Shown here one piece after another: positions 1 to 6,217 of a DNA stretch of 6,680 nucleotides. A program made the position numbers and the translations under genes. This stretch comes from Bacteroidetes bacterium CG23_combo_of_CG06-09_8_20_14_all_32_9. GTDB taxonomy: Bacteria > Bacteroidota > Bacteroidia > Bacteroidales > GWA2-32-17. Positions within the stretch are counted from its first letter, which is position 1; each line of letters starts with the position of its first letter. Under the pieces are notes generated by a model. The model saw only the letters and a program-made list of their open reading frames with translations, was not told the origin of the DNA and did not search any database. Location: the NCBI GenBank assembly GCA_002771395.1, contig PCSS01000266.1:358-7037 (forward strand). Direction: 5' to 3'.

Positions 1-15
1 TTTTTAAAAAAAAGT

Positions 16-23
16 TATTTTTG
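16..23 (+). promoter_or_regulatory. -7 promoter element of lipoprotein copy A
   Basis: The sequence TATTTTTG fits the Bacteroidota -7 consensus TAnnTTTG. It lies exactly 22 nt before the ATG at 46. The same element (TAAGTTTG, 4066-4073) lies exactly 22 nt before the ATG of the paralogous gene at 4096, and the bases in between can be aligned. The matching -33 TTTG would fall just upstream of the window, so only half of this promoter can be seen. Confidence 0.55.
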
Positions 24-45
24 CAAAAAAATTAATAGTTTTATG

Positions 46-927
46 ATGAAAACAATCAAACAAAGTTTATTTTTTGTAATGGTTTTTACAGCCCTCTTTT
101 TTATGGGATGTGATTCCGGTTCAAACAGTTCAGTTGAAAATTTGGAAGATATTTTCGAAGAAGATTCTGTTAATGAGCAAATATCAGGTGAGGTTCCGTC
201 GCCCAACGAGTTTTTTGAACTGATGAAAAATTCGGGTTGTAAGTTTCGCGACGATTTGATTAATTCCGAAAAAACAAGCTATGAAACGCAAATAGCTAAG
301 GAAATAAATCTTGGTATTTATTTTTCCGACCTTGCATATCTGGCTACTTTTGAGAAATCGCAACCTGTGCTAAAATATTTTGGAAAAGTAAAAAATATGA
401 GCGACCAAATGGGGCTTTCAACAGCCATTAGTAAAGATACTTACAGTTATCTGGAAAAAAATATTCCTAATACCGATACACTGCTCATCATTACAAATAA
501 ATCCTATAAAAGCGTTATTCAGAAATTACAGGAAACAGGAAACGGTAAAACCCTGACTTTAATTATGTTAGGCGGATGGATTGAAAGTATGTATATTGCA
601 ATAAATATAACTGGAAATTACTCCGACAACGATGTTAATATTAACGAAATCGCCAACCAAAAAGTAACTTTTGACAACTTATTTCAAAACTTCAAAAAAT
701 ATAAAGACGATACCGAAATTGCTGACCAGGTTTCTAATATCATAAAAATCAGGGCAATTTATAAGCAGTTAAAAAAAGAAACTGTTGCTCAAAACTCTAC
801 TGTAAAAGCAGATACATCAAAAGTAAGTACCGAGCAAAAAAGTAAATATTTTTTCACAAAAGAGTTGTTTGAGTCATTTTGCAAAGAAATAAATAATGTG
901 AGAGCTCTTTTAATTAAAATGTCTTAA
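46..927 (+). CDS. Lipoprotein of unknown function, copy A
   Basis: Predicted 293-residue lipoprotein with a lysine-containing N-terminus, a hydrophobic segment (about residues 8-20) and a lipobox ending in Gly-Cys, with the lipidated Cys at residue 22. A Ser/Asn/Glu-rich linker follows. The rest looks mostly helical, with motifs such as NSGCKFRDD, GLSTAISKDTYS and GGWIESMYIA that recur in copy B at 4096-4986. By eye the two proteins are about two-thirds identical along their whole length, differing by one 3-residue indel near residue 50. An ATG at 43 is also in frame, but 46 is preferred because copy B starts at the equivalent MKTIK and the distance to the -7 element is then the same (22 nt). 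I recall similar uncharacterised lipoproteins in Bacteroidota but know no function. It is followed by a foldback repeat instead of the coiled-coil gene that follows copy B. Confidence 0.85.
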   Translation: MKTIKQSLFFVMVFTALFFMGCDSGSNSSVENLEDIFEEDSVNEQISGEVPSPNEFFELMKNSGCKFRDDLINSEKTSYETQIAKEINLGIYFSDLAYLATFEKSQPVLKYFGKVKNMSDQMGLSTAISKDTYSYLEKNIPNTDTLLIITNKSYKSVIQKLQETGNGKTLTLIMLGGWIESMYIAINITGNYSDNDVNINEIANQKVTFDNLFQNFKKYKDDTEIADQVSNIIKIRAIYKQLKKETVAQNSTVKADTSKVSTEQKSKYFFTKELFESFCKEINNVRALLIKMS

Positions 928-973
928 CGGGGCTTCTAAAAATCACTTTTTCTTTGTTGAACCCCGGTTTTAA
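926..973 (+). terminator. Possible intrinsic terminator after lipoprotein A
   Basis: AACGGGGCTTC (926-936) can pair imperfectly with GAACCCCGGTT (959-969), with CGGGG/CCCCG as the core. The second arm runs into TTTT and then AAAA. It begins at the stop codon of the lipoprotein gene, a plausible place for a terminator. The loop is long (about 22 nt) and the T tract is short, and the left arm overlaps the outer arm of the larger foldback repeat, so this is only a moderate candidate. Confidence 0.35.
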
Positions 974-1018
974 AATCTTGTCTGCCTCGAAAAATATTGT
1001 GAGTAATTTTTAGAACCC
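929..1018. repeat. Small foldback (MITE-like) element
   Basis: The roughly 90-bp intergenic segment has inverted ends: TTCTAAAAATCACT (934-947) pairs with AGTAATTTTTAGAA (1002-1015), 13 of 14 positions complementary, and each arm is flanked outward by GGG/CCC-type bases. It contains no ORF. It sits between the lipoprotein stop and the start of the T9SS-type gene. Sixteen bases of it (AATATTGTGAGTAATT, 993-1008) recur exactly at 6410-6425 in the repeat region at the far end of the window. This suggests a short, non-autonomous repeat family of the host genome, although neither a transposase nor target duplications are visible. Confidence 0.5.
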
Positions 1019-1039
1019 ACCTTAATAAAATATAAACAA

Positions 1040-2462
1040 ATGAAAAAATTATTTTATTGCGGATTTATGGTATCATTGCTTTTTATAGCAAATTCTGCTA
1101 TTGGTCAATATTTACAAGACTATTGCAGCATGTGGTATTTTGGAGACAAAGCCGGCTTAAATTTCAATTATAATCCCCCAACTCCCTTAATTGATGGACA
1201 GATGTATTCGGTGGAAGGTTGCATGACTCTTAGTAAAGGACCTTATATATTTTTATACAAATGGTTTACAAGTTTGGAACAAACAACATCAAATAATGCC
1301 AAATGGGGATGGTTTATTAGGTAATCCCTCTTCAACACAAAGTGGGTTAAGTGTTCCTATTCCAGGACAGAATGAGTTATTTTATCTTTTTACTTCGGAT
1401 GCAAATGAAAATAGTCTTGCAAACGGATTAAGATACTCTATTGTTGACATGAATTTAGATGGTGGATTAGGTGATGTAACTTCTACAAAAAATGTGCTTT
1501 TACATTATCCTGCCACTGAAAAAATTTCTGTAATTCCGCATGCTAATAATATAGATTACTGGGTGATTGCTCACGATTGGGGTACGAATAATTTTTTAGT
1601 TTATTTAATTACTTCTTCTGGACTTAATACAACCCCTGTTATAAGTTCAGTTGGCTCAATACATCAGGCGACTCCAGGTCCACACTGTTGTGGAAATTCC
1701 GTCGGATATATAAAAGGAAGTCCCAATGGCTCAAAATTAGCTTTAGCTATACATGCTGATATGATTGTTGAACTATTTGATTTTGACAGAGCCACTGGAA
1801 TAGTCAGCAATCCGATTACTTCAAATACATTCCCTGAAGAACCCTATGGGATTGAATTTTCTCCTGATGGCACGAAATTATATGTGTCAACAATTTATGC
1901 AAATAGTAAAATTTATCAATTTGATATAACTACTCCTAATTTTTTTAATAATCCAACTGTTATTGCTTCAACTACAAATAAAGAATATGGTTCATAAATG
2001 TTAGCGACTGACGCAAAAATATATATTGCTTTATACGCCAGCACTACTTTAAATTATTTAGGAGTAATTAATAACCCTAATGATGCTGGTATAGCCTGTA
2101 ATTTTATTGAAAACGGAATTAACTTATCCACAGGAAAAAGTATTCGTGGATTACCGAATATGTTTTATTATAATTCATATAGTTCAGTCATAGAAAATGG
2201 TATGGACCATTCTTTATCTGTATTTCCAAATCCTATAGTTAACAATCATTTGGTTTACATAAGTGGTGTGTTACCCAAAGATGTTGATGTTTCAATTTTT
2301 GATATTTGCGGGGAAAAAGTGTTCTTTAAACATTTGAACAATTTTACCGAAACGTTTTATATGGATATACAAAATATTGATGATGGAATTTACTTTTTAA
2401 AAGTTGTACAACAAAGCGAAACAAAGACAGTTAAGCTGGTGATAGAGAATAATTACAAATGA
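1040..2462 (+). pseudogene. T9SS-secreted beta-propeller-like protein, frameshifted and with an internal stop
   Basis: Three adjacent reading-frame pieces (1040-1324, 1296-1997, 1998-2462) form one ancestral gene of about 474 codons. The N-terminus has a signal peptide ending near AIGQ, then WYFGDKAGLNFN, typical of Bacteroidota secreted proteins with WD40/DPP6-like propeller repeats. After MTLS (codons ending at 1234) the frame moves by +1 (or -2): read in the new frame, 1245-1295 gives IYFYTNGLQVWNKQHQI, leading straight into MPNGDGLLGN. A second lesion is the TAA at 1995-1997. The surroundings, YGS-stop-ML-ATDAKIYIA, match the usual YGALQLxPDGKIYxA pattern with the stop in place of a Leu, explained by a single TTA to TAA change. 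Blade-like segments such as GIEFSPDGTKLYVS precede it. The last ~80 residues (SVFPNPI, SIFDICGEKVF, DDGIYFLKV, KTVKLVI) form a type A T9SS sorting domain, which directs export across the outer membrane and surface attachment or release. Two lesions favour a pseudogene, but sequencing errors cannot be excluded. Confidence 0.8.
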
Positions 2463-2463
2463 T

Positions 2464-3396
2464 ATGGAGAAATTTAAATATTTAGAAAAAATAAAGGATA
2501 TTTATTTGAAAGGTGAAAACATCATTCAATATTTAAAGAGCATTAGTAATAATGAAAAAAATTCAATAGAAGATATTTTAATTAGTTATGATTTTCAAGC
2601 TGGTTCTTATGTTCAAGCATTATCAAAAAACAAAGAATATAATGAAAATTACTGTAAAGCATTAGCAAAATTAATAAACAATATTGAAAATGCGAATTCT
2701 ATTCTTGAAGTTGGAGTTGGAGAAGCAACAACTTTAACAACATTAATCCGGAACCTAAAAAAAATACCATCAGATATTTTAGGTTTTGACTTGTCTTGGT
2801 CGAGATTAAAATTTGGAAAGGAACTATTAAAAGATTTTGGTTATAATAACATAAATTTATTTACCGCTAATCTTTTTGAAATTCCACTTTTAGATAATTC
2901 TGTTGATATTGTATATACTTCACATTCAATAGAGCCAAATGGAGGAAAAGAAGAAGAGGCTCTCAAAGAATTATATAGAATTACCAACAAATATTTGATT
3001 TTACTTGAACCTTCGTATGAATTTGCTGATGAAAAAGGGAAAGCAAGAATGTTAAAACATGGCTATATAACTAAATTATATTCAACAACGGTAAAATTAA
3101 ATTATAAGATTATTGAGCATCGTCTTTTTGATTATTATTCAAATCCATTAAATCCTACCGGACTTATTCTTATTGAAAAAAATGCTAATCTTTCTCATAA
3201 TCCAAGTTTAGTATGCCCTATTTCGCATACTGAATTAATAAAGTATAGTAATTTGTTGTTGTACTCTAAAGAAAGTTTTTTAGCTTATCCTATAATAGAT
3301 GATATCCCCTGCTTGTTAAAAGAAAATTCAATATTAGCAACTCATTTGTTGACAGATTATAAAGAATTTAAGCAAATACATAATATTGTATATTAA
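2464..3396 (+). CDS. Class I SAM-dependent methyltransferase with Trm112-like C-terminal tail
   Basis: Intact 310-residue cytoplasmic protein. Residues 80-90 (ILEVGVGEATT) are the glycine-rich SAM-binding motif I; GFDLS (107-111) ends strand 2 with the acidic residue expected to bind the SAM ribose. LLDNSVDIVYTSHSIE (142-157) is the next core motif, and LYRITNKYLILLEPS (170-184) fits motif III. Residues 250-286 (LVCPISHTEL, then AYPIIDDIPCLL) resemble the small Trm112/YcaR domain, though only the first of its usual Cys pairs is obvious. The helical N-terminus carries SYDFQAGSYVQAL. The substrate cannot be told; enzymes of this build often sit in surface-glycan or secondary-metabolite clusters, but no such genes are here. 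The ATG lies 1 nt after the TGA of the broken T9SS gene, so translation may have been coupled. The gene looks more AT-rich than the lipoprotein genes (27% GC in 2881-2940 versus 42% in 4261-4320, single-line counts), hinting at separate ancestry. Confidence 0.85.
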   Translation: MEKFKYLEKIKDIYLKGENIIQYLKSISNNEKNSIEDILISYDFQAGSYVQALSKNKEYNENYCKALAKLINNIENANSILEVGVGEATTLTTLIRNLKKIPSDILGFDLSWSRLKFGKELLKDFGYNNINLFTANLFEIPLLDNSVDIVYTSHSIEPNGGKEEEALKELYRITNKYLILLEPSYEFADEKGKARMLKHGYITKLYSTTVKLNYKIIEHRLFDYYSNPLNPTGLILIEKNANLSHNPSLVCPISHTELIKYSNLLLYSKESFLAYPIIDDIPCLLKENSILATHLLTDYKEFKQIHNIVY

Positions 3397-3473
3397 TACG
3401 GTAGTGTCTGAATTTTGTGTATATTTGCTGCACCATAACAATCACACTTCATTATGAAAATTCGCACTTATAA

Positions 3474-3881
3474 AAAATTAAATTATCGACAAATAATAAC
3501 AACCGACTTATATGGGGCGGTATGATTGCATTAGCACCCATTGTTGATTTGCGACACAAAGAAATATTTGCTTCGCTCAAAGAAATTATAAAAACTGTAA
3601 ACAAAGGCTCTGTGATTACCATAGACAATGGAGTCGAGATACTCGCGAAATTAAATAAGCATGACAAATATTTTAATATAACAGACCCTTTGTTGATTGA
3701 ACAATTGTGGAAATGTCCAATAAAGCAGTTGCCAATGTATATCGAAAAATCTCTGGTTTCTATAAATAAACAGAATAAAGAAATTTACCAGTCCATAATT
3801 GAAAAAAGGAAGCTGGAATGTAAAAATGACTCTCAAGTAAAACGACTTGATAAATCGTTGAAACAAATAAATAAACTTTAA
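3474..3881 (+). pseudogene. 5'-truncated HEAT-repeat-like protein fragment
   Basis: The open frame begins right after a TAA at 3471-3473 and has no start codon before the ATG at 3522. From that ATG it encodes 119 residues. The frame upstream of the ATG still reads like the same protein: LSTNNNNRLIWGGMIALAPIVDLR, so the Met at 3522 is probably internal and the true N-terminus is lost. The product is helical, with HEAT-like helix pairs (EIFASLKEIIKTV; GSVITIDNGVEILAKL; LLIEQLWKCPIKQLPMYIEKSLVSI) and a Lys-rich C-terminus. I recall similar C-terminal halves in HEAT-repeat proteins of roughly 200-250 residues, but this is memory, not a search. A short peptide MKIRTYKKL (from 3454, another frame) precedes the fragment and could be unrelated or frameshifted sequence. 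Translation from 3522 as a short protein is possible; function is unknown. Confidence 0.55.
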
Positions 3882-3883
3882 AA

Positions 3884-3890
3884 AAGGAGG
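3884..3890 (+). promoter_or_regulatory. Strong Shine-Dalgarno before a decayed small ORF
   Basis: AAGGAGG lies 4 nt before the ATG at 3895. It is a near-perfect Shine-Dalgarno sequence, which stands out because none of the other gene starts in the window carries a comparable one and Bacteroidota generally do not rely on it. It directly follows the TAA of the HEAT-like fragment (3879-3881), so the two reading frames were probably cotranscribed. Confidence 0.5.
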
Positions 3891-3894
3891 TCTT

Positions 3895-4056
3895 ATGAAA
3901 ACAAAAAGATTAGTTATTAGCGGTTAATTCCACCCAACCACCAAGCAACAAATCAATATCACGAACACCAATAAAATAAAAAAAACAGTGAGTAAATGTG
4001 CGGCAACATTTTTCTGCTTAGTAGTAACAAATATTTTTTCAATTTGTGTTCTTTAA
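3895..4056 (+). pseudogene. Possible decayed small ORF with internal stop
   Basis: From the ATG at 3895 the frame reads MKTKRLVISG and then hits TAA at 3925-3927. The same frame stays open afterwards to a TAA at 4054-4056, giving FHPTTKQQINITNTNKIKK and then a hydrophobic stretch, CAATFFCLVVTNIFSICVL. With the stop read through this would be a 53-position reading frame with a strong ribosome-binding site and a possible membrane segment at its end. The end overlaps the -33 element of the next promoter. It may be a broken small gene, the first codons of a gene whose remainder was deleted, or chance. I recognise no family. Confidence 0.25.
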
Positions 4057-4073
4057 ATAATTAGTTAAGTTTG
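4043..4073 (+). promoter_or_regulatory. Bacteroidota-type promoter of the lipoprotein B operon
   Basis: TTTG at 4043-4046 and TAAGTTTG at 4066-4073 are separated by 19 nt, which matches the known Bacteroidota -33/-7 layout (TTTG, about 19-21 nt, TAnnTTTG). Transcription would start a few bases after 4073, leaving a leader of only about 15 nt before the ATG at 4096. The sequence from the -7 element to the start codon aligns with that in front of copy A and has the same length, which supports both promoters. Confidence 0.7.
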
Positions 4074-4095
4074 CCAAAAATTTAACAGGTTTAAG

Positions 4096-4986
4096 ATGAA
4101 AACTATCAAGCGCATTTTATTTTTTGTAATGGTTTTTACAGCCTTCTTTTTTACAGGATGTAACTCCAAATCAAATAGTTCGGTTGAAAATTCGTCAGAT
4201 ACTTTCGAAACAGATTCTGTTGATGAGCAAATGCCTGATGTTGTTTATCAAGTTCCGGCACCCGACGAGCTTTTTGCTCTGATAAAAAATTCGGGTTGTA
4301 AGTTTCGCGACGATTTACTTAATTCCGAAAAAGCAAGTTATGAATCAAAAATGGCTCAGGAAATAAACCTTGGCATTTATGTTGCCGACCTTGCATATCT
4401 TGCAGCCTTTGAGAAATTTCAACCGTCGCTAAAATATTTTAGTAAAGTAAAAAGTATGAGCGACCAAATTGGGCTTTCAACAGCCATTAGCAAAGATACA
4501 TACAGCCGCCTCGAAAAAAACTTATCAAACGCCGACTCTTTAGTAAACATTACAAATAATTCATATTATAGTGTTATTCATAAATTAGAAGAAACCGGAA
4601 ATGGTGTAACGCTGGCTTTAATTATGTCGGGTGGATGGGTTGAAAGTATGTATATTGCAGTAAATATAGTGGGAAAATACTCCGATAAAGATGTAAATAT
4701 TCAACAAATTGCCAGCCAAAAAGTTACTTTTAACAACTTGATTCGGAACCTCAAAAAATATAAATACCAGCCCGATGTTGCCGACCTGCTTTCTAAACTC
4801 GAAAAAATTAAAGCGATTTACCAGCAAATAAAAAAAGAATCTGTTAAGCAAAATACAATTGCAAATACAGATACATCAAAAGTAATTATCGGTCAAAAAA
4901 GCAGGTATATTTTCACAAAAGAGCTGTTTGAGTCATTACAAAAAGAAATAAATGACCTCAGAAACTTTATAATTAAAATGTCATAA
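4096..4986 (+). CDS. Lipoprotein of unknown function, copy B
   Basis: 296-residue predicted lipoprotein: MKTIKR, a hydrophobic segment to about residue 20, then Gly-Cys with the lipidated Cys at residue 22. A flexible acidic/Ser linker (23-55) precedes a mostly helical domain. Residues best conserved with copy A include NSGCKFRDDL (65-74), EINLGIY (89-95), GLSTAISKDTYS (126-137), GGWVESMYIA (179-188), FTKELFES (273-280) and the final IKMS. It has three more residues than copy A near position 50. The intact length, conservation across the domain and complete promoter suggest a functional gene. It is anchored in the inner or outer membrane; the Asp/Glu-rich linker is compatible with surface export, but I cannot identify a definite export signal. 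The coiled-coil gene starts 7 nt after its stop, so the two are probably one transcription unit. Function unknown. Confidence 0.88.
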   Translation: MKTIKRILFFVMVFTAFFFTGCNSKSNSSVENSSDTFETDSVDEQMPDVVYQVPAPDELFALIKNSGCKFRDDLLNSEKASYESKMAQEINLGIYVADLAYLAAFEKFQPSLKYFSKVKSMSDQIGLSTAISKDTYSRLEKNLSNADSLVNITNNSYYSVIHKLEETGNGVTLALIMSGGWVESMYIAVNIVGKYSDKDVNIQQIASQKVTFNNLIRNLKKYKYQPDVADLLSKLEKIKAIYQQIKKESVKQNTIANTDTSKVIIGQKSRYIFTKELFESLQKEINDLRNFIIKMS

Positions 4987-4993
4987 AAAGGTT

Positions 4994-5596
4994 ATGAAAA
5001 ATAAAATTTTATTAATGATATTGTTTGTGCTTCCGTTTGCAGTTATTTCGCAAAACTGTATGGAGTTTTTGATTATTCAGAAAAGCGGCATAAAATACCC
5101 ATGGAAATACGATGCACAAAGTAAATCGGGTCTTTTTACTGCAGGCAAATCGTCGCAGTTGAACGTTGTTTGCAACGAAGGGAAAGATTACAAGATATCT
5201 TTTCTTATTTCATCGGCAATATTAAAATTTGTGAGCATTAAAGTAAGCGACGAAAGCGGAAAACAGTATTTCACTACAGGCGCTGATGATAACAAGAAAA
5301 AAGATTTAGAATCGAAAAGGCAACTTATACTTTCACTCGAAAATCAAAAAATTAAAATTAAAACAGGTCAAAAACGCATTCAACTTGATGCCGATATTAA
5401 TAATCTTAAACTTGAAATTGAAAAATACCAACACGAAATTGACCAAGATATAAATCAACCCAAAACATTCTTTGAGTTTACCCCTGCCGAAGCCATTAAC
5501 CTTATAATATCAACTACGGTTGCTGAAGACTGCCTAAGCAAAGGCTGCATAGGGGCGCTAATTACAAACAAAAAAGCGGAAAAATCGGGATTTTAA
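4994..5596 (+). CDS. Secreted protein with central coiled coil, unknown function
   Basis: 200-residue protein with a type I signal peptide (residues 1-20, cleavage probably after ISQ). The Cys at 22 follows SQN, a poor lipobox, so a lipoprotein is less likely. Residues 22-97 look beta-rich (SQLNVVC, YKISFLIS, LKFVSIKVSDESGKQYF). Residues about 101-150 are highly charged and predicted helical with coiled-coil character (KKKDLESKRQLILSLENQK, DINNLKLEIEKYQHEID). Residues 158-192 return to strand-like sequence (FFEFTPAEAINLIIST, KGCIGALI). The layout suggests a beta domain interrupted by a helical hairpin. Cys at 22, 60, 180 and 185 could form disulfides in the periplasm. The start lies 7 nt after the lipoprotein B stop, indicating cotranscription and perhaps a shared role at the envelope. 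No comparable gene follows lipoprotein A. I do not recognise a named family. Confidence 0.8.
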   Translation: MKNKILLMILFVLPFAVISQNCMEFLIIQKSGIKYPWKYDAQSKSGLFTAGKSSQLNVVCNEGKDYKISFLISSAILKFVSIKVSDESGKQYFTTGADDNKKKDLESKRQLILSLENQKIKIKTGQKRIQLDADINNLKLEIEKYQHEIDQDINQPKTFFEFTPAEAINLIISTTVAEDCLSKGCIGALITNKKAEKSGF

Positions 5597-5686
5597 CAGG
5601 ATGCAGGATATGGGGTCTGTAATTATATGATTTTCAAGGATAGGTCAGGAGGTCTGAAATTAATCAAAAAAAAATCATTTTAAAAA

Positions 5687-6217
5687 ATGAAAACAAAAAT
5701 TATTATCTTCAGTATATTTTTATTTGTCGGTACTAACAGAATATATGCTCAGGAAAAACAAGTTAACACTCACGAAAAAAAATACAAACAGGCTTTTGGG
5801 TTAGGTGCCGGTTTTACAACAGGGGTTGGATTTTCTTACCGATATTTTCCAAAAAGATATGGAGTTCAGCTAAATATTGCACCATATTATTGGAATTATG
5901 GAAAAGAATCTTTTGTAAGTTCGGGTTTAACTCTTTTACTAAGTCTTGAAGAAAATCGTACCAATAATATATATGCTTATTTTGGAAATCATTTTCTATA
6001 CTCAAGAAGTGATCAGTCTTATTCTTATTATAATCAATATAACCCCACCCCAAAAATTGTAACTACAAGAAAATTAAATACCGGTGTTGGTATTGGTATA
6101 GAGTTCGATGCTGAAAAACGAGTTACTTTAAATATGATGGTTGGTTATGCTTCTTATAACACTTTTGAATCATTATTTTTTACAGGCGAACTTGCTTTGT
6201 ATTATAGGTTTAATTAG
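5687..6217 (+). CDS. Small outer-membrane beta-barrel protein
   Basis: 176-residue protein with a signal peptide ending at YAQ (residue 22). The mature part alternates strand-like segments rich in Gly and aromatics: AFGLGAGFTTGVGFSYRYF, YGVQLNIAPYYWNY, SSGLTLLLSLE, NNIYAYFGNHFLYS, NTGVGIGIEF, VTLNMMVGYASY and FTGELALYYRF. About eight such segments and a C-terminal aromatic are typical of small eight-stranded outer-membrane barrels; a Tyr/Asn/Ser-rich stretch (109-120) looks like an extracellular loop. The specific role is unknown. It starts 90 nt after the coiled-coil gene on the same strand; I see no good TAnnTTTG promoter in that gap, so it may be read from upstream. Its stop codon TAG (6215-6217) lies inside the first bases of a repeat element (TTAG at 6214), so the present C-terminus may have been set by that insertion. 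Confidence 0.8.
   Translation: MKTKIIIFSIFLFVGTNRIYAQEKQVNTHEKKYKQAFGLGAGFTTGVGFSYRYFPKRYGVQLNIAPYYWNYGKESFVSSGLTLLLSLEENRTNNIYAYFGNHFLYSRSDQSYSYYNQYNPTPKIVTTRKLNTGVGIGIEFDAEKRVTLNMMVGYASYNTFESLFFTGELALYYRFN

Noticed and set aside
43..48. ATG at 43 as the start of lipoprotein A
   Set aside because: The ATG at 46 matches the start of the paralogue and gives the same 22-nt distance to the -7 element.
15..206. Minus-strand reading frame at the start of the window
   Set aside because: It lies opposite the start of lipoprotein A, shows no recognisable motif and has low-complexity composition from the AT-rich strand.
1230..1300. Programmed ribosomal frameshifting in the T9SS gene
   Set aside because: No slippery heptamer with a downstream structure is evident, and a second lesion (TAA at 1995) points to decay or sequence error.
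3420..3427. TATATTTG as a promoter -7 element
   Set aside because: It fits TAnnTTTG, but there is no TTTG at the -33 distance and no intact gene close behind it.
3452..3866. Two minus-strand reading frames opposite the HEAT-like fragment
   Set aside because: They overlap each other and the + strand frame, which has HEAT-like character; their Phe/Leu-rich sequence is what A/T-rich antisense DNA gives.
3925..4053. Minus-strand open stretch with a hydrophobic end (FFILLVFVILICCLVVGWN)
   Set aside because: It has no ATG, is only about 42 codons long, and the hydrophobicity comes from a T-rich strand; it also overlaps the promoter of lipoprotein B.
4618..4851. Minus-strand reading frame inside lipoprotein B
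   Set aside because: It is entirely antisense to a well-conserved gene, with no start context or family resemblance.
5814..6053. Minus-strand reading frame inside the barrel gene
   Set aside because: It is antisense to a gene with a clear signal peptide and strand pattern; no support of its own.
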